Shown here: positions 1 through 7,360 of the stretch, piece by piece | Position numbering within the stretch: the first letter of the stretch is position 1 | Layout of the letters: the number at the start of each line of letters is the position of its first letter | Source: Pseudomonas sp. | Lineage (GTDB): Bacteria > Pseudomonadota > Gammaproteobacteria > Pseudomonadales > Pseudomonadaceae | Length of the DNA stretch: 8,704 nucleotides | Reading direction: 5' to 3' | Assembly: GCA_003527165.1 (NCBI GenBank) | Contig: DPSI01000450.1 | Location: forward strand, 1-8,704 | Notes under the pieces: model-generated | What the model saw: the letters and a program-made list of their open reading frames with translations, nothing else | What the model was told of the DNA's origin: nothing | The model's database searches: none | Made by a program: the position numbers and the translations under genes

Positions 1-972
1 CAGGACATCCTGCGCGCAGGCACCATCGGCAACGTACGCATCATCGACAACGCCTATGCGGTGGTGGAGAAGCCAGCCAAACCGATCAAACCCTTGGTCG
101 TACTGGTCGCCATCTTCGTCGGTCTGCTGGTGTCGGCCATGGTGATCCTGCTACGCCAGGTGTTCTATCGCGGCGTAGAAAGCCCGGAGACCATCGAACA
201 CCTGGGCATTCCGGTGTATGCCGCTCTGCCTTTTTCGGCGAAACAGGAACACCTGTACCGGCTGAGGAAAATTCGTGACGGAAGAAGCAAGCTGCTGGGC
301 ATAGCCGATCCGGCCGATCTGGCCATCGAGTCACTGCGCAGCCTGCGTACCAGCCTCAAGTTCGCCATGCTCGAAGCACGTAACCAAGTGCTGGTGATTA
401 CCAGCCCAACCCCCTCGGTGGGCAAGTCCTTCGTCTCCAGCAACCTGGCGTCAGTGATTGCCCAGGCGGGCCAGCGGGTGCTGCTCATCGACGCCGATAT
501 GCGCCGCGGTTATCTCGCCGGCGTGTTCGGCATGGCGCCGCGCAATGGTTTGTCCGATGCCCTGGCCGGCGGCCTGCATCTCGCCGCGGTCGTCAACAAG
601 ACCGACCAGCCCAACCTGCATTTCGTTGCCAGCGGCTGCAGCGCGCCAAATCCGTCCGAGCTGCTGATGCACGACAATTTCGCCAGGTTGCTCAAAGAGG
701 CGGAGCGGGAATACGACTTCGTCATCATCGATACACCCCCGGTATTGGCCGTGACCGATGCCGTGCTGGTCGCGCAACTGGCGGGCACCTGTTTGCTGGT
801 CGGCCGTTATGGGCTGAGCACCGCCAGCCAGGTCGAGGCGTCCAAGCGGCGCCTGGCGCAGAACGGCGTACTGCTCAAGGGCGCCATCCTCAACGGCGTC
901 AAGCGCAGGGCTTCGAGTACCGCCTATGAAACCGGCGCCTACGGCTATTACAGCTATTCTCAAAAAGCCTGA
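1..972 (+). CDS. Wzc-like polysaccharide co-polymerase / BY-kinase, C-terminal part (5' end outside window)
   Basis: Only the last 323 residues are present; the frame is open from base 1, so the start lies upstream. Family members are usually 700 residues or more. Order of parts, numbered from the first visible codon: a GNVR signature (residues 10-13) closing the periplasmic Wzz-type region; a proline-flanked membrane helix at about 31-52; then a cytoplasmic P-loop kinase with Walker A SPTPSVGKS (lysine 142), Walker A' LLIDADMR (161-168) and Walker B FVIIDTPP (240-247). A tyrosine cluster ends the protein (Y309, Y314, Y316, Y317, Y319). In this family the kinase autophosphorylates such tails, and the phosphorylation cycle sets chain length and export through the inner membrane. 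The next gene starts 19 bases downstream. Family assignment is secure; the specific polymer is not known. Confidence 0.95.
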   Translation, partial: QDILRAGTIGNVRIIDNAYAVVEKPAKPIKPLVVLVAIFVGLLVSAMVILLRQVFYRGVESPETIEHLGIPVYAALPFSAKQEHLYRLRKIRDGRSKLLGIADPADLAIESLRSLRTSLKFAMLEARNQVLVITSPTPSVGKSFVSSNLASVIAQAGQRVLLIDADMRRGYLAGVFGMAPRNGLSDALAGGLHLAAVVNKTDQPNLHFVASGCSAPNPSELLMHDNFARLLKEAEREYDFVIIDTPPVLAVTDAVLVAQLAGTCLLVGRYGLSTASQVEASKRRLAQNGVLLKGAILNGVKRRASSTAYETGAYGYYSYSQKA

Positions 973-980
973 CACATGCG

Positions 981-985
981 AGGGA
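981..985 (+). promoter_or_regulatory. Ribosome binding site deciding the GTG start of the WbqC-family gene
   Basis: AGGGA lies 6 bases before GTG at 992. It favours this start over the in-frame ATG at 926, which sits inside the kinase gene and would add 22 residues of poor quality before the conserved N-terminus. Confidence 0.6.
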
Positions 986-991
986 AGCGCC

Positions 992-1732
992 GTGCTCAGA
1001 ACCGCCGCGATGATGCAACCCTACCTGTTCCCTTATCTTGGCTATTTTCAGCTGATCGCCCACAGCGATGCCTTCGTGCTGGGTGACGATCTCCAATACG
1101 TCAAAGCCTCGTGGATAAATCGCAACAGGTTGCTGGTGAACGGCCAGCCGAAGCTGATCACCTTTCCCTTGCGCAAGGGTGGCCAATTCGACCCGATCAA
1201 CCAGCGCTGGCTGTGCGATGACTTCGCGCAGGAAGCCCAGAAGCTGCTGAGGACGCTGGAATTCGCCTACGCCCGCGCGCCATATCAGGCCGAAGTGATC
1301 GCACTGATCCGCCAGATCCTGACGCACCCGGAGCGCAACCTGGCGCGGTTCACCGAGCATTCCATCCGCTGCATCTGTGCCTATCTGCAAATCACCACAC
1401 CGATTCTTAACGGCTCCGAGTTAGGTTTGCCGGCCCGCATGGACAAGCAGGAGCGGGTCATCAGCATCACGAAAAAGCTGGACGCAGAGCGCTATATCAA
1501 CCCTATTGGCGGCATGGAGCTGTACTGCCCAGCCCTTTTTCGAGCTCACGGCCTGTCACTGCGATTTCTGCGCATGGACGACCTGAGCTACCCACAGTTC
1601 AAGCAACCTTTCGTGCCTTCGCTATCGATCATCGACGTACTGATGTTCAACAGCCAAAGCGATGCCCAGGCGCTACTGAAACGTTTCTCTCTCGTTGAAG
1701 GGATCGAGCAGCAAACCGCACAGCGGGCATGA
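992..1732 (+). CDS. WbqC-family protein
   Basis: Encodes 246 residues from GTG 992. The N-terminus carries the family hallmark MMQPYLFPYLGYFQL (residues 7-21), followed by SWINRNRLL (40-48) and a basic LRKG stretch. WbqC-like proteins are found in O-antigen and exopolysaccharide loci. Their biochemical role is poorly settled; a part in making or modifying an unusual sugar or acyl group is often suggested. There is no signal peptide or membrane helix, so it should be cytoplasmic. It follows the kinase gene by 19 bases, and its TGA overlaps an ATG at 1729, consistent with operon membership. An upstream ATG at 926 is possible but unlikely: it would overlap the kinase gene by 47 bases, while family members begin just before the MQP motif. 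Confident of family, not of reaction. Confidence 0.88.
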   Translation: MLRTAAMMQPYLFPYLGYFQLIAHSDAFVLGDDLQYVKASWINRNRLLVNGQPKLITFPLRKGGQFDPINQRWLCDDFAQEAQKLLRTLEFAYARAPYQAEVIALIRQILTHPERNLARFTEHSIRCICAYLQITTPILNGSELGLPARMDKQERVISITKKLDAERYINPIGGMELYCPALFRAHGLSLRFLRMDDLSYPQFKQPFVPSLSIIDVLMFNSQSDAQALLKRFSLVEGIEQQTAQRA

Positions 1733-1770
1733 ACGACATCGACAAAACGGACCTCAGCAATTCTCTCTAT

Positions 1771-1776
1771 GGAAGG
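1771..1776 (+). promoter_or_regulatory. Ribosome binding site supporting the ATG 1786 start of the RfaH-like gene
   Basis: GGAAGG lies 9 bases before ATG 1786. The alternative ATG at 1729 overlaps the previous stop codon (ATGA) but has no clear Shine-Dalgarno match before it. Confidence 0.5.
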
Positions 1777-1785
1777 CAGTTTCAC

Positions 1786-2316
1786 ATGACAGCACTCAGC
1801 AGCAATCCACGCTGGTACCTGATTCAAACCAAACCCCGTCAGGAGGCCCGCGCCGAACAACATCTGCGACGCCAGGCGTTCGAGTGCTACAGGCCGCACA
1901 AGCCAAGCGGTTCCTGCAATGGCAAAGCGCAAGAACCGCTGTTTCCGGGCTACCTGTTCATCCGCCTCGATCGGCAGCTGGACAATTGGTATCCCATCCG
2001 ATCGACCCGCGGCGTCGCCCGCGTTGTGTCGTTCGGCGGCGAGCCGACACCCGTCCGGGACGAACTCATCGAACAACTGCGCCAGCGCCTCGCGGCTCCG
2101 GCCGAGAAGACGCAATTCCGACCCGGCGAGCGCGTGCAGCTGCACGGCGGCGGCTTTAACGAACTCGAGGCGATCTTCGTCAGCGCCGATGGAGAAGAGC
2201 GTTCGGTGATCCTGCTGACGCTGTTGCAGCGTGAGCAGAAAGTCCGCGTGCCAACGCACTATCTCAGCGGTTGCGTCGCGCGCCCCGAGCTCACGCTTGG
2301 CTTTCGCGCCGATTGA
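1786..2316 (+). CDS. rfaH: RfaH-type transcription antiterminator (NusG paralogue)
   Basis: Encodes 176 residues from ATG 1786; E. coli RfaH has 162. The NGN domain (about 8-100) shows WYLIQTKPRQ (10-19), the near-invariant EPLFPGYLFIRLD (50-62) and TRGVARVVSFGG (74-85). The C-terminal KOW-type region (about 112-165) shows RPGERVQLHGGGF and DGEERSVILL, matching RfaH in order and spacing. RfaH proteins bind RNA polymerase paused at an ops element, suppress termination in long surface-polysaccharide operons and can recruit ribosomes. A start at 1729 would give 195 residues and couple it to the WbqC gene by a 4-base overlap; I prefer 1786 because family members begin a few residues before the WYL motif and because of its better ribosome binding site. 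It lies inside the operon, 17 bases before a glycosyltransferase gene, so its own polysaccharide locus is the likely target (inference). I found no good ops match in the window. Confidence 0.9.
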   Translation: MTALSSNPRWYLIQTKPRQEARAEQHLRRQAFECYRPHKPSGSCNGKAQEPLFPGYLFIRLDRQLDNWYPIRSTRGVARVVSFGGEPTPVRDELIEQLRQRLAAPAEKTQFRPGERVQLHGGGFNELEAIFVSADGEERSVILLTLLQREQKVRVPTHYLSGCVARPELTLGFRAD

Positions 2317-2333
2317 TCTCGGGGGCTCCGATC

Positions 2334-3593
2334 ATGAAGGTTCTATTTCTACACAGCCTGTACGCACCCCATGTGGGCGGTGGCGCGGAAATCGTCGTAC
2401 GCCAGTTGGCCGAAGGGCTTCAGGGTCGGGGCTGCGACGTGGCGGTGCTGGCCACCGGCCCGGAGACCGGGCTGCATGAGGAAACGCTGGGCGGTGTGCG
2501 GATCTATCGCGCCGGCCTGTATAACTTTTACTGGCACTTCACCCAGAGCCGGCCCAACCCGTTGCTGCGCCTCGGCTGGCATTACCGCGATCGCTACAAC
2601 CGCCGCATGCGCCGGTACGTTCGCGAGGTGATCGCACGCGAGCAGCCGGACGTGGTGGTCTGCCACAACCTGACCGGCTGGTCGGTCTCGGCGTGGGACG
2701 AGATCAGCGCTGCCGGCGTGCCGATCGTGCAGGTGCTGCACGACCTCTACCTGTTGTGCCCCAAGGACACCATGTTCAACAAGGGCCGCAGTTGCGAACG
2801 CCAGTGCGGTATGTGTTCGGCCTTTCGTCAGCACCATGCGGCGGTCTCGGCACAGGTCGCCGCGGTGATTGGTGTCAGTCGCTTCATCCTGGAACGGGTG
2901 TCCGGGCAGGGATATTTCAGCCAGGCCAGCTGCCATGTGGTGCACAACAGCACCATGCCGGGCGACAGCGCACCGCCCGCGCCGCGCCAGAGCCACAGCG
3001 GCCTGTTGCGTTTCGGCTATATCGGCACGCTGTCGGAAAACAAGGGGGTGGGCTGGCTGATCGAACAGTTTCAGGAGCTCTCAATCAACGCAACCCTGGA
3101 AATCGCCGGGCGCGGCAAGCTGGATGATGAAGCACAGCTCAAGGCAAAGGCCGACCCGGCCAAAGTCCGTTTCGTCGGCTATCAGGATGCCGCAACTTTC
3201 ATGCGCCACATCGACGTGCTGGTGGTGCCTTCGATATGGGCCGAGCCCTTCGGGCTGGTAGCCGTCGAAGCCTGCGCCCAACATCTGCCCGTCATCGCGA
3301 CGAACATGGGCGGCCTGCCGGAGATCATTCAGGACAACCACAACGGCCTGCTCTGCTCACCGGCCGATCCCGACTCGCTCGGCAGAGCGATGCTCAAGCT
3401 CTATCTGGACAGCGGCCTGCGCCAGCGGTTGTCGCGGCAGGCGCGTACCAGCGTTGCGCCTTTTCTGAATATGGAACGGATGCTCGATCAGTACCAGTCG
3501 ATTCTGCATGCCGCGCTGCACGGCCGGAGAGCCCACGATGACCTTGAGTTCGCTGACTATCACCCATCCCAGATCGAGCCCGCTGGCGATTGA
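2334..3593 (+). CDS. GT4-family glycosyltransferase with four-cysteine motif
   Basis: Encodes 419 residues from ATG 2334. The GT-B fold has an N-terminal acceptor domain beginning MKVLFLHSLYAP with glycine-rich HVGGGAE (13-19), and a donor domain from about residue 225 (RFGYIGTLSENKG). The GT4 signature is E304-x7-E312 (EPFGLVAVE), followed by ACAQHLPVIATNMGGLPEII. The enzyme should move a sugar from a nucleotide donor to a lipid-linked intermediate at the cytoplasmic membrane face, probably with retention of configuration. After HDLYLLCP the protein has cysteines 142, 154, 158 and 161, spaced like a metal-binding knuckle. An in-frame GTG at 2271 would add 21 residues overlapping the RfaH gene; I reject it because MKVLFLH is the typical first strand. 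The Shine-Dalgarno is weak (a G run near 2320-2325). The 3' end overlaps the polymerase gene by 56 bases. Donor and linkage cannot be read from the sequence. Confidence 0.93.
   Translation: MKVLFLHSLYAPHVGGGAEIVVRQLAEGLQGRGCDVAVLATGPETGLHEETLGGVRIYRAGLYNFYWHFTQSRPNPLLRLGWHYRDRYNRRMRRYVREVIAREQPDVVVCHNLTGWSVSAWDEISAAGVPIVQVLHDLYLLCPKDTMFNKGRSCERQCGMCSAFRQHHAAVSAQVAAVIGVSRFILERVSGQGYFSQASCHVVHNSTMPGDSAPPAPRQSHSGLLRFGYIGTLSENKGVGWLIEQFQELSINATLEIAGRGKLDDEAQLKAKADPAKVRFVGYQDAATFMRHIDVLVVPSIWAEPFGLVAVEACAQHLPVIATNMGGLPEIIQDNHNGLLCSPADPDSLGRAMLKLYLDSGLRQRLSRQARTSVAPFLNMERMLDQYQSILHAALHGRRAHDDLEFADYHPSQIEPAGD
3526..3530 (+). promoter_or_regulatory. Ribosome binding site inside the GT4 gene for the polymerase gene
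   Basis: GGAGA, 7 bases before ATG 3538, favours this start over the in-frame ATG at 3508 and makes the two genes overlap. Confidence 0.6.
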
Positions 3594-4872
3594 CAAGCCA
3601 ACCCTGCTGGCGTTGATCGCGGCCTCACTGCTGATCAGCGAAACCTTTGCCGGGGCGCTGCGCTATTACCTCGATATCGCCGGTATCTCCGCCCTGCTCT
3701 ACCTACCAAAGCTGGCTTGTTTGGCGGCGGTGGCGCTCGAGTTGCCGCGGGCGCGAAGCAAGCCCGGGGTATGGCTAGTGCTATTTGCATTGGTGGTTTC
3801 GAGCTCGTTCGCGCTGCTTCACGGGGCTTCGCTGAGCAACGTCGGCTTCAGCGTGTTCATCTATGTTCCGCTGCTGTTCGGGCTGTTCTGCGGCACCTAT
3901 CTGGAACGCAGAACCGGCCTGTTGGGCTGGGTGATCGGGCTATGTCTGATTGCCTCTCTGCTAGGCATCGCATTGGACATGTTCACCAACGTGCCATGGA
4001 AGGGATACAGCTACATGATGGGTGACGTTGAGGTTACTGCGAACAAATCCTGGGCCTTCGGCAGTACCGACCGTCTTGCAGGGTTCGCCCGGATGTCGAC
4101 CAATCTGGCCGTGATGATTGCGCTGTACAGTCTGTTCTTGGCGGCGTTCATCCGATCGCGGTTGTTGCGGATGATGCTCTACCCTCTTGCGTTCGGCGCG
4201 ATCTTTCTCACCACCAACAAGTCCACCGCCGCGGCCTATCTGCTGACGCTGATGATGCTGTTTCTCGCCGGCTATCGCATGCCCAGCGCCACGGCATTTT
4301 TCATAGCGGTGCTGGCGGGGATGGCGCTGCCGATTGCCAGCCTGCTGCTGAATATTCCGCAGAGCGAAGCCTACAGCGCCAGTCTGTTGGCGTCCTTCAA
4401 TGACCGCCTGATCAACAGCTGGCCGAATTTCATCGAGGTGATAACCAACGAAGGCTGGGGTTGGTGGGGTGCAGGTTTCGGTGCGGTAGGCAGTAGCGCA
4501 GCGGTCTTTCCACTAGCTTGGCTGGAGCTGCTGAGCATCGCCGATAACACGGCGCTGTATCTCTGGGGAATGCTGGGTGTGTTCGGCGTGCTGCTGTATC
4601 TGCTGCTGTTTCCGTTGCTGCTGCGCCTGCACGACCGGGGCCCGCGCATCCGTGACGCCCTACTGGGCATCGTCTTCTGTACCTGCCTGATCGGCTGGGC
4701 TACCGATGTACTGGAGGTCACCACCTCGACGCTGTTCCTCGGCATGGCCATCGCCCATGTCCTGACACCACGCGACGTGCCGCATCGAGGGACGTACAAC
4801 CAGATCGCTACACCACAGCCGCATTATGGCCTTGAACCACATGCGGGTAGACCCAAGGACGATCGACCATGA
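3538..4872 (+). CDS. Wzy / O-antigen-ligase-type polysaccharide polymerase, integral membrane
   Basis: Encodes 444 residues. I count about 11-12 hydrophobic helices by eye (roughly 21-38, 44-66, 77-95, 102-120, 128-147, 186-206, 209-224, 229-246, 251-272, 335-362, 373-390, 394-409). There is a mid-size loop at 148-185 containing FGSTDRLAGFARMS, and a larger loop at 273-334 with SFNDRLINSWPNF and GWGWWGAGFGAVG. This topology, with arginines in the two large loops, fits Wzy polymerases and WaaL-type ligases, which join undecaprenyl-linked repeat units or transfer the chain at the periplasmic face. The TTNKST segment (225-230) recalls the small polar motif often seen in this superfamily. The hydrophilic tail after 410 has no recognised domain. 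Polymerase is favoured over ligase because the gene sits among exopolysaccharide genes. The start overlaps the upstream gene by 56 bases, and its TGA overlaps the next ATG (ATGA), suggesting translational coupling to the hydrolase. Confidence 0.85.
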   Translation: MTLSSLTITHPRSSPLAIDKPTLLALIAASLLISETFAGALRYYLDIAGISALLYLPKLACLAAVALELPRARSKPGVWLVLFALVVSSSFALLHGASLSNVGFSVFIYVPLLFGLFCGTYLERRTGLLGWVIGLCLIASLLGIALDMFTNVPWKGYSYMMGDVEVTANKSWAFGSTDRLAGFARMSTNLAVMIALYSLFLAAFIRSRLLRMMLYPLAFGAIFLTTNKSTAAAYLLTLMMLFLAGYRMPSATAFFIAVLAGMALPIASLLLNIPQSEAYSASLLASFNDRLINSWPNFIEVITNEGWGWWGAGFGAVGSSAAVFPLAWLELLSIADNTALYLWGMLGVFGVLLYLLLFPLLLRLHDRGPRIRDALLGIVFCTCLIGWATDVLEVTTSTLFLGMAIAHVLTPRDVPHRGTYNQIATPQPHYGLEPHAGRPKDDRP

Positions 4873-6191
4873 GCACCTGCCTTCTTTTTCGCCGTCTAGC
4901 GCTTGTCGCGGCCATGTCCAGCCTGGCTCTGCAGGCGCCGGCACAACAGCCGGAAGATCCCTTCATCGTTGGCGTCTGCTCGCATGACCTGCATCTACGC
5001 GACAGTCGCAGCCAGGGCAACCAGCTGCTGCGGGACGCCGGTATCGAGTCGGTACGAACCGACGCGCACTGGGCCTTTCTCGAGCGCAACCGCGATCGGC
5101 TCAAGGTGGAGCCGCACTGGTACCGCTATCTCGCCGGCACCGAAGCGCAGGGGCTCGATAGCCTGTTCATTCTTGGCTACGGCAACAGCTTTCACGGCGA
5201 CGGGGAGAAGCCGCGCAGCGAACCGGTACGCACCGCCTTCAATCGTTACGTCGCCTTCGTTGCGCAACAGTTCCGCGGCCGTATCAAACACTACGAAGTC
5301 TGGAACGAATGGGACGTCGAGAACCCGACCGACCCGCAGTTCACCCAGGATTACGCCCGGCTGATCGCCGACGCGGCGGGCATCATCCGCCAGTACGATC
5401 CGGACGCCAAAGTGCTGGCCGGCGCGGTGACCACCAAAGGAATCGAGTCCGGTTTCGCCCTGCGCCTGATCGAAGCCGGCGTGATGCAGTCGATCGACGG
5501 CCTCTCGCTGCACCCATACGTACATTGCCGCGGTCGAGGAAAGAACACGCCGGAGGCCTGGATCGAGTGGCTCGCCGAGGTCGACCTGGAACTGTCCCGT
5601 GCCGCCGGCCAGCCGGTGCCCCTGTATCTGACGGAGATGAGCTGGCCCGCCTATCAGGGCTCCTGCGGCATCGACGAGAACCTGCAGGCCGCCTATCTGG
5701 CACGTAGCTTCCTGCTCGTCAAGACGCTGCCCAACGTGCGGGGATACTGGTGGTACGACTTGCGAAACGACGGCACCGACAAGCGTGAGCGGGAGCACAA
5801 CTTCGGCCTGCTCCGTCAGGACTACGTCCCGAAGCCAGCGTATCGGGTGCTCAAGGTGGTGAGCCCAATCATCCAGAACTACCAGTTCCTTGGTCATGCC
5901 GGCGAACCCAGCAAAGGCACCGTTCTGATGCGTTTCGGCAACGCTGAAGAACAGCTTCTGGTCGCCTGGAGCACCGACCAGACACGCTCGGTCAGCATTG
6001 AGTCCGCGGGTAAAGCAACCGGCACGCTGGAGCTGATCGATACCGCGCATCCGGAAAACGGCCGAACCCGAAGCGACGTGGAGTGGAACTGCCCGGCCAA
6101 CGCGAGCGACTGCACCGCCAGTATCGAACTCGATGGATTTCCGAAAATCATCAGCCTCGGCAAGTCCGCTGCGACGCGCTCCGGCTCCTAG
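4869..6191 (+). CDS. Exported clan-A glycoside hydrolase, GH39 / PslG-like
   Basis: Encodes 440 residues from ATG 4869, with AAGGA 9 bases upstream. A signal peptide is clear: basic FRR, a hydrophobic core at about 9-21, then APA ending at residue 25 as a likely signal peptidase I site. The mature protein begins a TIM-barrel with GIESVRTDAHWAFLE. It has a WNE acid/base motif (YEVWNEWD, E147) and a nucleophile motif LTEMSW (E256). Their spacing of 109 residues is close to that I recall for PslG of Pseudomonas aeruginosa (E165 and E276). WWYDLRNDG and the HNFGLLRQDY-PKPAY sequence near the barrel end also parallel PslG. Residues from about 345 form a strand-rich C-terminal domain with a cysteine pair (NCPANASDC). 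It probably cleaves the cluster's own polymer in the periplasm, affecting release or chain length (inference). Substrate unknown; GH5 or another clan-A family is the alternative. Confidence 0.87.
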   Translation: MSTCLLFRRLALVAAMSSLALQAPAQQPEDPFIVGVCSHDLHLRDSRSQGNQLLRDAGIESVRTDAHWAFLERNRDRLKVEPHWYRYLAGTEAQGLDSLFILGYGNSFHGDGEKPRSEPVRTAFNRYVAFVAQQFRGRIKHYEVWNEWDVENPTDPQFTQDYARLIADAAGIIRQYDPDAKVLAGAVTTKGIESGFALRLIEAGVMQSIDGLSLHPYVHCRGRGKNTPEAWIEWLAEVDLELSRAAGQPVPLYLTEMSWPAYQGSCGIDENLQAAYLARSFLLVKTLPNVRGYWWYDLRNDGTDKREREHNFGLLRQDYVPKPAYRVLKVVSPIIQNYQFLGHAGEPSKGTVLMRFGNAEEQLLVAWSTDQTRSVSIESAGKATGTLELIDTAHPENGRTRSDVEWNCPANASDCTASIELDGFPKIISLGKSAATRSGS

Positions 6192-6238
6192 CAGAAGCTC
6201 TCGATTCCTGAACGGTTTTTTGAAAAGAGGAATTTCAG

Positions 6239-7357
6239 ATGATTGTGATCAATGCTCGCTTTCTGACCCAGGAAATACGGGGAGTACAGCGCTTCGCGGA
6301 GCAGATCAGCCTACAGCTCAGCAGCCTGCGCGACGATCTGGTCTTCGTCGCACCAAAGGATATACGCCTACACGACAGCGCCGAGCAGCTGCAGGTGCGC
6401 CGCATCGGCCGCCACCGAGGGCATCTCTGGGAACAGCTGGACCTCCCGCTGTGGCTCGCGCGCAATGGCAGCCCGCCGCTGGTCTCGCTGTGCAATACCG
6501 CCCCGCTCGCTTATGGCAACCAGATCGCGACCCATCATGACATCACCTATGTCAGGCATCCGGAGAGCTACTCGAGAGCGTTCCGGGCTACCTATCGCAA
6601 TCTGACACCGTTGTTACTCAAACGAATCAAGGCGCTGATTACCGTGAGCGAATTTTCTCGGAAAGAAATAGCTCGCTTCTATGGCTATCCGGCACACCAT
6701 ATCTGGGTGGTGCCCAACGCCGTGGATGCGCGTTTTCAACCCTTCTGCGCAGAGCAATGTCCCGGTGGCTCGACGCCTTATCTGTTGGCGGTGTCATCGC
6801 CCAGCGCGCACAAGAACTTCGCCAGGATGGTCGCGGCGTTCCTGAAACTGGAAGGGTTCGAGGAAGTCGAGCTGCGCATCATTGGCGACTCGAACCGGAT
6901 CTTCTCCGGCAGCGTTCATGACGTTGCCGGCAGCCGACGCATCCGCATGCTTGGCAGGCTCACCGATCAAGAGCTGGTGGAGGCCTATCAGGGCGCAACG
7001 GCCTTCGTGTTTCCGTCCGTCTACGAAGGCTTCGGCATCCCCCCGCTCGAGGCGCAAGCCTGTGGCTGCCCGGTCATCGCAGCACGTGCCGCCTCCATTC
7101 CGGAGGTTCTGGGCGACAGCGCCCTGTACTTCGACCCGCTGAAGGTCAAGGACATCGCCGATTGCATGCAGCAAGTACTGCGCGATGAGGCCTTACGCCA
7201 GGACCTGCGTCTGCGTGGCAAGGCTAACGTGGCGCGATACTGCTGGAATTCGTCGGCCCGGCAGGTTTCCCGACTGATCGACCAGGCCTTTACCGGCGTG
7301 CGTGATGGTCGAAAAGCAGACCTGCAACAGCTCCCGTTCAGCCCCCCGAAGCACTAG
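6239..7357 (+). CDS. GT4-family glycosyltransferase (second)
   Basis: Encodes 372 residues from ATG 6239, with GAGGAA 6 bases upstream. The N-terminal domain starts MIVINARFLTQEIRGVQRF, in which the glycine-x-x-arginine-phenylalanine segment is common in this subgroup, and has a HHD motif (99-101) and LITVSEFSRKEIARFY. The donor domain starts near residue 180 with AVSSPSAHKNF (H191, K192, N193). It carries E263-x7-E271 (EGFGIPPLE), then AQACGCPVIAARAASIPEVLGDSALYFDP. These are hallmarks of retaining GT4 enzymes; the EGFGIPPLEA and HKN forms are frequent in mannosyl- and rhamnosyltransferases of O-antigen and EPS loci, but the donor cannot be fixed from sequence. The gene follows the hydrolase by 47 bases, compatible with one transcript. 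There is no membrane helix; it should act at the inner membrane on a lipid-linked acceptor. A 156-base gap follows before the next gene. Confidence 0.93.
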   Translation: MIVINARFLTQEIRGVQRFAEQISLQLSSLRDDLVFVAPKDIRLHDSAEQLQVRRIGRHRGHLWEQLDLPLWLARNGSPPLVSLCNTAPLAYGNQIATHHDITYVRHPESYSRAFRATYRNLTPLLLKRIKALITVSEFSRKEIARFYGYPAHHIWVVPNAVDARFQPFCAEQCPGGSTPYLLAVSSPSAHKNFARMVAAFLKLEGFEEVELRIIGDSNRIFSGSVHDVAGSRRIRMLGRLTDQELVEAYQGATAFVFPSVYEGFGIPPLEAQACGCPVIAARAASIPEVLGDSALYFDPLKVKDIADCMQQVLRDEALRQDLRLRGKANVARYCWNSSARQVSRLIDQAFTGVRDGRKADLQQLPFSPPKH

Positions 7358-7360
7358 CCA

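Noticed and set aside
451..975. 174-codon minus-strand open frame opposite the kinase gene, and similar ones at 1588-2259, 2349-2996 and 7607-8101
   Set aside because: All are shadows of strongly supported + strand genes, with biased composition and no family motifs.
926..991. Upstream ATG 926 as start of the WbqC-family gene
   Set aside because: It lies within the kinase gene, has no good ribosome binding site, and adds residues ahead of the point where family members begin.
2271..2333. GTG 2271 as start of the first GT4 gene
   Set aside because: It overlaps the RfaH-like gene and adds an arginine-rich leader before the canonical first strand MKVLFLH.
4480..4502. ops-like strings (GCGGTAGGCA and GGCAGTAGCGC) that partly match the RfaH recruitment element GGCGGTAGnnT
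   Set aside because: Each has mismatches at conserved positions. They lie inside the polymerase coding region, where the codons spell an ordinary Gly-Ala-Val-Gly-Ser-Ser loop, so chance is more likely.
4995..6050. 351-codon open frame on the minus strand opposite the hydrolase gene
   Set aside because: It lies fully antisense to a gene with signal peptide and catalytic motifs. Its translation has no recognisable domain. Long antisense open frames are expected in high-GC coding DNA.
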